45,439 bases of DNA from Pseudomonas fluorescens (GTDB taxonomy: Bacteria; Pseudomonadota; Gammaproteobacteria; Pseudomonadales; Pseudomonadaceae): contig NZ_CABVIX010000017.1 of NCBI RefSeq assembly GCF_902498185.1, positions 1 to 45,439 on the forward strand. Reading direction: 5' to 3'. Position numbers and translations under genes: made by a program. Below the pieces are notes generated by a model. That model was not told where the DNA came from. It saw only the letters and a list, made by a program, of their open reading frames with translations, and made no database searches. Of this stretch, positions 7,470-15,513 are shown in pieces. Position 1 is the stretch's first letter. Every line of letters begins with the position of its first letter.

Positions 7470-9153
7470 GGTTGATCTCCTCAAGCGTGGTACGTCCTTC
7501 ACGGACCAGGTCCAGCGCCGAGCCGCGCAACAGGCGCAGGCCGCGCTGGCAGGCCAGCGTCTTGATCTGCGCCAGCGGGCGGCGCTCGACGATCATCTGG
7601 CGCAGGTCGTCATCGAGCAGCAGCAGCTCGGCGATCGCCGTGCGGCCTCGATAGCCACTGCCCCGGCACTGGCCGCAACCCTGGACGCGGACAAAGCGCC
7701 AGCCGGCGACCGCCTCGGGGCTGAGGGCCGAGGCCGCCAGGGTCTCTGCATCGGGTTGCCAGGCGCCGGCGCAGTGGGTGCAGGCCAGGCGAATCAGGCG
7801 CTGGGCCAGCACAGCGTTGAGCGCCGAGACAAAGCTGTAGGGGTCGACCTGCATCTGGCTGAAGCGGCCGATCACGTCGAAGACGTTGTTGGCATGGATG
7901 GTGGTGAACACCAGGTGCCCGGTCAGGGCCGACTGCACGGCGATCTGCGCGGTGTCCGGGTCGCGGATCTCACCGACCATGATCTTGTCGGGGTCGTGGC
8001 GCAGGATCGAGCGCAGGCCACGGGCGAACGTCAGGCCCTTCTTCTCGTTGACCGGAATCTGCAGCACCCCGGGCAGCTGGTATTCGACCGGGTCTTCGAT
8101 GGTGACGATCTTGTCCACGCCATGGTTGATCTCGCTGATCATGGCGTAGAGCGTGGTGGTCTTGCCGCTGCCGGTCGGGCCGGTCACCAGGATCATCCCG
8201 TAGGGTTCGGCAGCGAGCCGGCGCAGGCTGCGCAGGGTGTGGTCCTCGAAGCCCAGGGCCTGCAGCTGCACGCCACTGACACGGTCGGACAGGTCCTGCT
8301 TGTCGAGCACCCGCAGTACGGCATCTTCACCGAAGATGCTGGGCATGATCGAGACGCGGAAGTCGATCTGGCGATTGCTGATGGCGACCTTGAAGCGGCC
8401 GTCCTGCGGCACGCGCTTTTCTCCGATATCGAGTTCGGCCATCACCTTGATGCGCGAAATCACCTGGTCGGCAAAGGTGCTGCCGCTGGCCTTGCCGGCG
8501 CTGTTGAGCACACCGTCGATACGGTACTTGATCACCAGGCCGTGGCCGGTCATGCCCAGGTGGATGTCGCTGGCGTGCATCTTGAGCGCGTCGTAGAGAG
8601 TCGAGTTGACCAGCTTGACCACCCGGCTCTGGTCTTCGCTGATGCTGGCCAGCGACAGGCTTTGCAGATGATCGACCTCGGCCCCGGCGTCGAGGTCGCC
8701 GTCCAGGGAGTCGACGGCATGAAAGCTTTCTTCATGGCGCGCGAGGTAGGCGGCCAGGTCCGCTGCATGTACCAGGTACAGCGGCGCACCTTGCAGACGG
8801 TCGTCGGCCCAGGTCAGGCGGGCGCTGTCGAACGGGTCGGCGAACACGCCGAGGGTCTGGCCCTGGTGCTGGACCAGGATGAACTCGCGCTTGAGGCACT
8901 GGGCCAGACTGACGCGCTCGAACAGTGGGGTGCTGGCGAACAGGGCCTGGGTGTCGAGCACCGGATAATGCAGGGTGACGGCCAGGCGCTGGGTGAACGT
9001 TGCGGGGGTGTCGGTGGAGAGGCGTTCCAGGCAGGTGAGCAGGCGTTCGTCGCCGGCTTGGCTGCGCGCCTGGGCCAGGAGTTCGCGGGGGTAGCTAGAT
9101 TGAGGTTGTGCCTGTGATGGCCCTTTCGACCCGGTATCGACTGCTTGTGACAT
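7450..9153 (-). CDS. gspE: GspE/PilB-type secretion ATPase
   Basis: 567 residues. The N-terminal domain resembles the GspE N-domain. The ATPase core has the Walker A motif G-P-T-G-S-G-K-T-T-T (about residue 323), the Asp box E-D-P-V-E-Y-Q, Walker B with G-E-I-R-D-P-D-T-A and the His box H-L-V-F-T-T-I-H-A-N. Two C-x-x-C pairs near residue 460-495 form the tetracysteine zinc site of this family. The protein would power pseudopilus assembly. It follows the receiver gene by 51 bp and is the only motor ATPase in the cluster. No GspF partner is present. Confidence 0.93.
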   Translation of the reverse strand: MSQAVDTGSKGPSQAQPQSSYPRELLAQARSQAGDERLLTCLERLSTDTPATFTQRLAVTLHYPVLDTQALFASTPLFERVSLAQCLKREFILVQHQGQTLGVFADPFDSARLTWADDRLQGAPLYLVHAADLAAYLARHEESFHAVDSLDGDLDAGAEVDHLQSLSLASISEDQSRVVKLVNSTLYDALKMHASDIHLGMTGHGLVIKYRIDGVLNSAGKASGSTFADQVISRIKVMAELDIGEKRVPQDGRFKVAISNRQIDFRVSIMPSIFGEDAVLRVLDKQDLSDRVSGVQLQALGFEDHTLRSLRRLAAEPYGMILVTGPTGSGKTTTLYAMISEINHGVDKIVTIEDPVEYQLPGVLQIPVNEKKGLTFARGLRSILRHDPDKIMVGEIRDPDTAQIAVQSALTGHLVFTTIHANNVFDVIGRFSQMQVDPYSFVSALNAVLAQRLIRLACTHCAGAWQPDAETLAASALSPEAVAGWRFVRVQGCGQCRGSGYRGRTAIAELLLLDDDLRQMIVERRPLAQIKTLACQRGLRLLRGSALDLVREGRTTLEEINRVTFIA

Positions 9154-9204
9154 AACCTGCGACTCCGCTCGGGGGCGCGTCGCAGGTATAGGCTGCGGGC
9201 GCCG

Positions 9205-9735
9205 CTATTCCCGGGTATGCAGTGTGTCGTCAGGTTCGGGGGGCTGCGCGCCATTGCGTCGGCGATCGGCCAAGACCCAGCTGCCATCGTACAACTGCAG
9301 GGGGAACGTTTCGTTCCTCGACTGGCGTCGCTCGACGAAGCCCTCTGCCGGCGTGTCCGTGGCCCTGCGTCTGCGCTCGATGCCCATCAGGTCGAATACC
9401 GCACGCGCCAGCTCCACCATCGGGAACGGCTTGAACAGGACATGCGTGACCCTCAGCTCGGCGGCGCGCTCACGGACCTCGGCGGTCGGGTGAGCAGTGA
9501 TCAGCACGAAATGACAGTCCCTGTTCTTGCGTACAGCTTCCAGGACCTGGAACCCCTCCATATCGGGCAAGCGGAAATCGAGCACAATCACATCCGGCGC
9601 CAGCTGTGCTGCCAGTTCGATTCCACTGGCGCCGTCGTGGGCAACATGGACGTCCAGGCCTTGCGTCTGCAGGTAAGCCTGCAGGTTTTGCGCGAGGGTC
9701 TGCTCGTCATCGACAACCAATACTCTGTTCACCAA
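9205..9735 (-). CDS. Stand-alone response regulator receiver protein
   Basis: 176 residues. A CheY-like receiver domain occupies the first ~120 residues, with the acidic pocket D9-D10, phosphoacceptor D53 (in V-L-D-F-R-L-P-D), T80 and K102. The remaining ~55 residues are charged and contain no recognisable DNA-binding or output domain. It is the first gene of the secretion/curli operon, directly behind the sigma-54-like promoter at 9797-9812. It could gate the secretion ATPase or feed back on a kinase. It is not itself a sigma-54 activator, because the AAA+ domain is absent. Confidence 0.88.
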   Translation of the reverse strand: MVNRVLVVDDEQTLAQNLQAYLQTQGLDVHVAHDGASGIELAAQLAPDVIVLDFRLPDMEGFQVLEAVRKNRDCHFVLITAHPTAEVRERAAELRVTHVLFKPFPMVELARAVFDLMGIERRRRATDTPAEGFVERRQSRNETFPLQLYDGSWVLADRRRNGAQPPEPDDTLHTRE

Positions 9736-9796
9736 GGTCGACTCCTAAGAACTGCCCGGTTGCCCGGGCCTCGAAGTGCGGCCTTGATAGGGCTTA

Positions 9797-9812
9797 CGCA
9801 GACTTCGTGCCA
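9797..9812 (-). promoter_or_regulatory. Sigma-54 (-24/-12) promoter of the secretion/csg operon
   Basis: Read on the minus strand: TGGCACGAAGTCTGCG. The invariant GG (-24) and GC (-12) are ten bases apart, and the -24 half matches the consensus TGGCACG exactly. The -12 half has CTGC instead of TTGC. Transcription would start near 9786, about 50 bases before the receiver gene. Confidence 0.72.
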
Positions 9813-9887
9813 GGCTGGAAGTGTCATGTTGCACCACTGTATGTCTTTGATTTCGCTGATTTCCACCGGCTGCGTCAAAACTCCTGC

Positions 9888-9945
9888 CCCCAACGTCGGG
9901 GAAGGTAATGGCACTGTGCCCCTAGGGTGGACCCCAACTATGGGG
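9888..9945. promoter_or_regulatory. Two CCCC-N6-GGGG palindromes, candidate activator sites
   Basis: Sites at 9888-9901 (CCCCAACGTCGGGG) and 9932-9945 (CCCCAACTATGGGG) are near-identical, and their centres are 44 bp apart, about four helical turns. They lie 75-135 bp upstream of the -24/-12 promoter, the usual distance for a sigma-54 enhancer-binding protein. A related site lies upstream of mnxG at 21502-21515. Confidence 0.55.
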
Positions 9946-9956
9946 AAAACAGCGGC

Positions 9957-10622
9957 TTATTGCACCCGTTGTATCTGCGCCGAGGCACGTAGTCGCTGGC
10001 GCACCGTTTGCCGGGCCTGGGCCTCCAGCTGACTGGCAAGCGCCACTCTGGCCAGCCCCAGCCCTTGTTCACGTATGACCAAATCACTATCACTTTGGTT
10101 CTGGGGGTTTTGCGGGTTCAGCAGGCGTTCGCGGTTGGCCGCGAAATAGGCTTCGACTGCGGCCTCGCTCGGCGTTTCGATGGCCGACAACTGCGCGAAG
10201 ACCTGCTGGGCCGCCATCTCGTGACGAGTGTAGTCGGCGAAGCTTGCGCGATCGAAACCCGCTTCGGACAGGCGCTGTTCAAAGATTACGGGGGTACCGA
10301 AGAGCTTTTCGACTTCGCCGACAAACGCTGCCACCTGGGCATCGGTCACTTCCACGCCCCGGCGCTGAGCCTCCTGCCACAGCAGTTCCTTGTCGATCAG
10401 TTCGTCCAGGGCCTCCTCGCGCAGGCGCTTGTACAGCGTCGGGCTACGGATGCTGGTGACGGCACGGCCCTGGCCCTGCAGGTAATCGGTAAAGTAACGC
10501 TCCAGGCGCATGACACTGATGTCCACGCCATTGACCCGCGCGACGGGGGCCGGCCCGGCCCACGACAGTTGCACAACGCCCACTACCAACAGCACCAGCA
10601 GCCAGAGCAGCACGATACGCAT
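9957..10622 (-). CDS. SurA-N-like periplasmic chaperone
   Basis: 221 residues with a signal peptide or N-terminal anchor (about 1-22). The sequence resembles the N-terminal chaperone domain of SurA/PrsA proteins: V-A-R-V-N-G-V-D-I-S near residue 28, then a helical segment with E-E-A-L-D-E-L-I-D-K-E-L-L. No parvulin prolyl-isomerase domain is evident. As the last gene of the mnxG operon, 12 bp after the cytochrome-binding-protein fusion, it is a good candidate for a folding or escort factor for MnxG or a partner protein. That role is inference. Confidence 0.7.
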   Translation of the reverse strand: MRIVLLWLLVLLVVGVVQLSWAGPAPVARVNGVDISVMRLERYFTDYLQGQGRAVTSIRSPTLYKRLREEALDELIDKELLWQEAQRRGVEVTDAQVAAFVGEVEKLFGTPVIFEQRLSEAGFDRASFADYTRHEMAAQQVFAQLSAIETPSEAAVEAYFAANRERLLNPQNPQNQSDSDLVIREQGLGLARVALASQLEAQARQTVRQRLRASAQIQRVQ

Positions 10623-10634
10623 GGCAAGTTCCTC

Positions 10635-12173
10635 TCAAGGGATATCCGGCACCGGCCGGTACGGCGCGACAGCGCGGAATTGCAGCCCGGCCGGTGGCGC
10701 CATCGCCACCGAGACCACATGGGCACCGGCCAGGCCGTGGCGGCGCCCAGGGCCGAAGCCCAGTGCCGGGGTCAGGCCGGTATTGACGTCGTGGAGGCCC
10801 TCCAGGGCCAGGACCAACTGCTCGCGGCTGGCATCGCGGCCCACCTGGCGCAATGCTTCGGTGAACAGCCTGAAGGCGCACCAGGTGGTCACTTGCAACG
10901 AGCCCAGGCGCCCATCCAGCCCCTGGCGTTGCTGCATGGCAGTAATCGTCGCCCGGCCCTGCCCGGTCCAGTCGCCGGGTACGAACGGATAGGCCAGGAA
11001 CACCCGTTCCGACCAGGCCGGCGCCAGGCCGGGAACTGCGCTGGCCACTTGGCTCGAAGCCGCGAACAGGTAAGGAGTCCGACCGGCCGCCTGCAACTGC
11101 CCGGTCAGGTCGCTGAAGGCTGCGCCGCGGCCCAGGAAGAACAGCCCCTGCCCGTCAACCGCCTCGCCGCTGTAGGCCTGCACCGGCAGCGGCGCCCAAC
11201 CCAGCTGTTGCAGCCGCACCTGCAATGCCTGGGCGTGCGCCACCTGATCATCCCCCGCGTACACCACCCGGACCGTGCCCGGGGCCAGCTTCAAGGCCTC
11301 GCGGCCGTAACTGGCCAGGCTCAGCAACTGGTCGCGCAAGTCGGGCAGCGGGTCAAACATCCGGCCGCTGCCACCGCCGCGTGGCGTGCTGCCAATCAGC
11401 GGTACCCCGGCCTGTTCAAGCAGGCTGCCCAGGCGCGCATCGAGCAACGGTGCCAGCGGCGCGATCAAGGCGAACACCTGCTCGTGCTCGATCAGCCGGG
11501 CCAGGGCAAGTTCGCCGCTGGCCTGGTCCATCCCAGGGTCGAGCGACACCAGTTGCAGGCGCCGGCCGTGCATCCCGCCCTGGAGGTTGAGTTGCTCGAT
11601 ACCGTCCTCGAGCACCGCGCGCATCACCCGGCCGGCTTCGGCCAGCAGGCCTTTTTCCGGCAACAGGGTACCAAGGCGCAGGGTGTCGTCCTCCACCCCA
11701 GGATCGCGCTCATCGCTCAAACGCTTGAGGTACGCAGTGAGGTTGCGCTGGTCGGCCATGCTCAGCACAAACCGGGGCATGGCAGGGTCCAGTCGGTTGC
11801 CGGCAGGATCCACACCCTCCTGGATAGCCCGCGCCAGGCTGCCCTCGGCATAGGCCGGGTAACGGCGGCCGTTGGCTTCTCGCCCGCCCTGCCCCAGGGC
11901 CATGCGTTGCCAGTCCAGTGATGGCGGGCGCACGCTGCCTTCTGCCCTGCCTCGGCCGTCGCTGCCGTGGCATCCGGCGCAGGGCAGCACGCTGGCTGGC
12001 ACCAGCATGTCGCTGGCCCCGACCCGCGCCATCACCTGCGCCTCGCTGCTCGACACCCCCTCGCGGTACAAACGTTTGCCAGCCTCCTCTGCGGGGGTGA
12101 GTTCAAGGGCCGCGACCGCGCAGCTCAGGCTCAGCCCGATGCACAACGCCAGCAGCCGGCCCACGGCGCTCAC
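10635..12173 (-). CDS. Cytochrome c / periplasmic ligand-binding protein fusion
   Basis: 512 residues with a signal peptide ending near residue 22. The first domain is a class I cytochrome c with the haem motif C65-A-G-C68-H69 and a likely Met ligand in D-P-A-M-P-R-F near residue 131. From about residue 165 it becomes a type I periplasmic binding fold like branched-chain amino-acid receptors (L-R-L-G-T-L-L-P; G-V-P-L-I-G-S-T-P). The start is a GTG overlapping the upstream SCO gene stop (GTGA). The fusion suggests a redox protein whose electron transfer depends on a bound ligand; it could accept electrons from MnxG. That is speculation from context. Confidence 0.82.
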   Translation of the reverse strand: MSAVGRLLALCIGLSLSCAVAALELTPAEEAGKRLYREGVSSSEAQVMARVGASDMLVPASVLPCAGCHGSDGRGRAEGSVRPPSLDWQRMALGQGGREANGRRYPAYAEGSLARAIQEGVDPAGNRLDPAMPRFVLSMADQRNLTAYLKRLSDERDPGVEDDTLRLGTLLPEKGLLAEAGRVMRAVLEDGIEQLNLQGGMHGRRLQLVSLDPGMDQASGELALARLIEHEQVFALIAPLAPLLDARLGSLLEQAGVPLIGSTPRGGGSGRMFDPLPDLRDQLLSLASYGREALKLAPGTVRVVYAGDDQVAHAQALQVRLQQLGWAPLPVQAYSGEAVDGQGLFFLGRGAAFSDLTGQLQAAGRTPYLFAASSQVASAVPGLAPAWSERVFLAYPFVPGDWTGQGRATITAMQQRQGLDGRLGSLQVTTWCAFRLFTEALRQVGRDASREQLVLALEGLHDVNTGLTPALGFGPGRRHGLAGAHVVSVAMAPPAGLQFRAVAPYRPVPDIP

Positions 12174-12841
12174 CGACCCGCCAGGGGTTGGGCAAGCAGC
12201 TGCATGCGCTGGGCGATTGCCGTGGCCGGGGCATCCGGGCGGATCTTGCTCCAGCGCTTGCCAGCCACGTCACCGGCGATCAACTGGGTCGAATGCTGCT
12301 CGGGGCTGGGCAGGAAGTGCCCCAGGCGGCCGAGCACCAGGTCGACCTGTGCCTTGTCGCCGGTCAGGAACAGCCAGTTCGGGCCGTCCACACCCTGCTT
12401 CCGGGCAAAGGCCTTGAGCACCTCGGGGGTGTCGTTCACCGGATCGCTGCTGATGGAGATGAAGGTCACCTGGCTGGCGACTTCCTCGCCCATGGCCTCG
12501 CGCACCTCGCGCAGCTTGCGGGTGATCAGTGGGCAGGCATCGCTGCAGTGGGTGAAGATCACGTTGAGCATCACCACCTTGTCCTTGAGCACGTCGCTGT
12601 AGAAGCGCAGGTCCCGGCCGTTCTGGTCCTTGAGCACGGTGTCGGTGAACCAGGCCTCGGGATCGCGTGTGCCGCTGGTGCTGGCGGACGCTGCAGCGGG
12701 TTCGGCAGCGGCGGCAGGCGGCGTGGCAGGCACATGGCCTTCATGGGCGATACCCACCGGGGAGAAGGCCCAGAGGCAGGCGGTCAGCGCCATCCAGTCC
12801 AAGCGTTGCAGGCCGTGGCGTTCACGGCGTTGGCTGTTCAT
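12170..12841 (-). CDS. SCO1/SenC-type copper chaperone (second)
   Basis: 223 residues with an N-terminal signal or anchor (about 14-32), an Ala/Pro-rich linker and a thioredoxin-like SCO domain. The copper motif is C99-S-D-A-C103, and the distal His ligand is probably H183 (E-Q-H-S-T-Q). SCO proteins deliver copper to, or reduce thiols of, periplasmic copper enzymes. Its ATG overlaps the upstream SCO gene stop by four bases. It is clearly diverged from the neighbouring SCO protein, so the two may have separate jobs in loading MnxG. Confidence 0.88.
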   Translation of the reverse strand: MNSQRRERHGLQRLDWMALTACLWAFSPVGIAHEGHVPATPPAAAAEPAAASASTSGTRDPEAWFTDTVLKDQNGRDLRFYSDVLKDKVVMLNVIFTHCSDACPLITRKLREVREAMGEEVASQVTFISISSDPVNDTPEVLKAFARKQGVDGPNWLFLTGDKAQVDLVLGRLGHFLPSPEQHSTQLIAGDVAGKRWSKIRPDAPATAIAQRMQLLAQPLAGR

Positions 12842-13506
12842 GGCTGCACCTCCTGGCTGTCGGGTGTACCGGCGATCGCGGTGTGGCGGGCGTGCACCCG
12901 GTGGGCGCTGAGACGGTCGATCTCGCCGATCAGCACCGCGGGGTCGGTAAAGCCGTAGTAGCGCGTCCAGCGTCCGGTGCGGCCGTCACCGACAAGAATC
13001 AGCGGCGGGTGCTGGTTCAGGTCGGCGCTGAAGCTGCCCAGGCCCTTGAGCGTCTCGGTAATGGCATAGGACGAGCCGGTCACCCAGCTCCAGCCGGGTC
13101 CATGCTGGAACGCCTTGGCGTAGTCCTGCAGGCGCTTGGGATCATCGCGCTGGGGGTCGACGCTGACCGACACCAGCTGCACTTCTTCGCCAACCCGCCC
13201 GCCGAGCTGTTGCTGGACCTTGCCCATGATCGAGGACACCACAGGGCAGACCGTGGTGCAGCTGGTGTAGATGAAGCCCATGACGACGAGGCGGTCGCCG
13301 ACCAGGTCCTTCTCGAGGCGCACCGGCATGCCGTCCTGGTCCAGCAGCCCGACATCGGCGAAGCGCACGTCGGCTTTTTCATGGTGCGCCGCCGGAGCCT
13401 GGTGCTTGGCATGGGCATCGTGGTCATGACCGGCGTGGGCCAGGGCCAGGCTGCTGGCCAGGAGCAGGCTCAGGCTGAGCAGTTTCGCGTGGTGCAAGGC
13501 GTTCAT
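12838..13506 (-). CDS. SCO1/SenC-type copper chaperone (first)
   Basis: 222 residues from the ATG at 13506, which overlaps the upstream stop (ATGA). Signal peptide, then a His-rich segment at residues 24-42 (H-A-G-H-D-H-D-A-H-A-K-H) that could collect metal. The SCO domain has C83-T-T-V-C87 and a candidate His ligand H166 (L-N-Q-H-P-P-L). A longer in-frame version would extend into the upstream gene and lacks a signal peptide at its start. With the second SCO gene it probably supplies copper to the multicopper oxidase encoded upstream. Confidence 0.88.
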   Translation of the reverse strand: MNALHHAKLLSLSLLLASSLALAHAGHDHDAHAKHQAPAAHHEKADVRFADVGLLDQDGMPVRLEKDLVGDRLVVMGFIYTSCTTVCPVVSSIMGKVQQQLGGRVGEEVQLVSVSVDPQRDDPKRLQDYAKAFQHGPGWSWVTGSSYAITETLKGLGSFSADLNQHPPLILVGDGRTGRWTRYYGFTDPAVLIGEIDRLSAHRVHARHTAIAGTPDSQEVQP

Positions 13507-15488
13507 CGGACACTCCTCGAATCCCCATGGGAAGCGGTAGACGGCGCGACTGGCAGGACGCGCAGGCTGGTGTAGTTCTGTTCGGTGAAGCGGCGGCCCA
13601 GCGACGGCGACTGCAGGTGCAGGTACCACGCGCCCGCCCCGGCCAGTTTCAGCGTGGCCTGGTAGACCCCATTGCCGACCTCGTTGAACGTCACGCTGCG
13701 GGCCAGTGACGACGGTGCCAGGAAGTAGCGCACGCTCAGGTCCTTGAGGCCGGTGCGCGGCTTGCCGTCCTCGCCCATGATCCGCACCTTGGCGGTAAAG
13801 GCCCTGTGCTCCAGCGCCGGCTGGCTGTCGACAAGAAACTCCGCCCTTACGCCCTGGCGCTTCGCGGTGCCCGGCGCAGCAGCCACCTCGGTGCTGAAGC
13901 AGTGGATGATCTGCGGCTGGTTGAGCAGGAACGCCACGTCGAACTTGCCCGCCGCTGGCATCTTGATGGTCGAGCCATACACCCCCGGTGCCACCTCGCG
14001 CAGGCTGCGGTCGATGACGATCGCGGCGCGCGCCTCGTGGCCACGGTTGGTGTAGCCGGACATCGGCGCGTTCATGCCTTCGGCGTAGAAGTAGGTGGTG
14101 TTGTCCACCGGATTGACCACGAACACCGAATTGTCATCGCGGGCCACGCTCAGGCCCTGGGCCAGCGGCAGGTCACCGGCCTGGCGCGGCGCGGCGGGAC
14201 CGGCTTCGAAGCCCTGGACGATCGGCTCGCGCCCCTCGCCCAGGCTGCCCAGGTTGATCATGCTGACCTTGGGTGAGGCCAGGCCACGCACGTAGGCATA
14301 GCCTTTGGTAAACGTCAGCTGGTAGGGTTCGGCCGCCACCGGGATACGGTGAATCAGCCGGTCGTTGCTGGCATCGATCACCAGCGCCTGGTTTTCCAGG
14401 GTGTTGAGCACGATGCCGAAGCGTCCGTCGCTGCTGAAGCGCATCGGGCCCAGGCCCTGCTCGGCCTTGACCTTGTGCCGCAACTGATGACTGCGGGCAT
14501 CGATGACGCTGATGCTGCCCTCCTGGCCATCCGCCACGTAGACCGCCTGGGACAGCGCCGAGTAGGACACCGACAGCGGGTGCGGCCCTATTTCGAGGGT
14601 CTTGACGATGCGCATCTCGGCGATGTCGATGATGCTCAGGGTGCCGCTGTCGCGGTTGCTGACGTAGGCGAAGCGTGAGTCGCCGCTGAAGGCGATCTCA
14701 TGGTGCCCGCTGCCGGTATTGAAGAATTTCAGGGTACTGCGGCTGGGTACGTCGATCACCGAGACCCCACCCTTGGCCGGGTCCTGGCTGTTGTTGCCGA
14801 CCCACAGCCGGCGCTGGTCCGGCTGCAGGGTGACGCGCACGGGTTGCTCGCCAGCATCCAGGCTGGCGACCCTGCGGAAGGTCTCGGTGTCGATCACCGC
14901 GACCTGCCCCAGGTCAGGCATGGACACGAACACCTGGCGGTCATCGCTGGCAGCGACCCAGTCCATGGGCTTGCCGGGCAGTTCGATGCGCGCCAGGGTG
15001 CTGGTCACCCCGCCCACCGACACCGTCGGGTCGATCACCGTCAGGCTGGCATCCTTGTTCAGCACCAGCAGAAAGTAGCTGTTGAGGTCGAGCAAGGGCC
15101 GCGCGCCGATGCTGCTTTTGAGAAACAGCGCCACCCGCGCCTTGCAGCTCGCGTCGCGGGTGCCCTCGGCCGGCGCGTTCTGCGCAGGGTCGAGCCACGC
15201 GCCAGGTGCCATGCCGGACAACGGCTGGCCGCTGGTCTGCTCGGTCACCTTGAAGCGTACGCTGGCAAAGGCCCCTTCGCGCAGCTCGGTGCCTTCCAGT
15301 GGCCGCGCCTCGAACTCCACGGTCACCCCATCGCGGCTCAGCCGGTGCAGGGCCTGCTCTTCGGCAGACTCCTGCAACAGGCCGTGCGGGTCGTACCAGA
15401 GCTTTTCGTACGCTACGCCCAAGCCCAGGCCGATCAGCGCTACCCCCACCAGAACCCCCAGGTACGCGGGGCGGTTTTTCTTTTTCAT
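13503..15488 (-). CDS. Membrane-anchored YVTN/cytochrome D1-like beta-propeller protein
   Basis: 661 residues. One N-terminal transmembrane anchor (about 8-26), an Ig-like segment, and a beta-propeller from about 140 to 440. The propeller has repeated blades of the form Y-V-S-N/A-D-x-x-x-G-(T/S)-(L/I)-S-(I/V)-I-D. C-terminal Ig-like domains of the FixH/CopC sort end in W-Y-L-H-L-Q-S-P-S-L-G. No CxxCH haem motif is seen, so it is not a D1 haem enzyme proper. Start 15488 is favoured over 15494 because AGGGGGAG is seven bases upstream. It lies 25 bp downstream of mnxG and may scaffold or recruit the oxidase. Function not established. Confidence 0.75.
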   Translation of the reverse strand: MKKKNRPAYLGVLVGVALIGLGLGVAYEKLWYDPHGLLQESAEEQALHRLSRDGVTVEFEARPLEGTELREGAFASVRFKVTEQTSGQPLSGMAPGAWLDPAQNAPAEGTRDASCKARVALFLKSSIGARPLLDLNSYFLLVLNKDASLTVIDPTVSVGGVTSTLARIELPGKPMDWVAASDDRQVFVSMPDLGQVAVIDTETFRRVASLDAGEQPVRVTLQPDQRRLWVGNNSQDPAKGGVSVIDVPSRSTLKFFNTGSGHHEIAFSGDSRFAYVSNRDSGTLSIIDIAEMRIVKTLEIGPHPLSVSYSALSQAVYVADGQEGSISVIDARSHQLRHKVKAEQGLGPMRFSSDGRFGIVLNTLENQALVIDASNDRLIHRIPVAAEPYQLTFTKGYAYVRGLASPKVSMINLGSLGEGREPIVQGFEAGPAAPRQAGDLPLAQGLSVARDDNSVFVVNPVDNTTYFYAEGMNAPMSGYTNRGHEARAAIVIDRSLREVAPGVYGSTIKMPAAGKFDVAFLLNQPQIIHCFSTEVAAAPGTAKRQGVRAEFLVDSQPALEHRAFTAKVRIMGEDGKPRTGLKDLSVRYFLAPSSLARSVTFNEVGNGVYQATLKLAGAGAWYLHLQSPSLGRRFTEQNYTSLRVLPVAPSTASHGDSRSVR

Positions 15489-15513
15489 GCCCATGCTCCC
15501 CCTGTGTTTCTTC

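Noticed and set aside
7756..9117. A 453-codon plus-strand frame opposite gspE
   Set aside because: Shadow of the ATPase gene with no recognisable features of its own.
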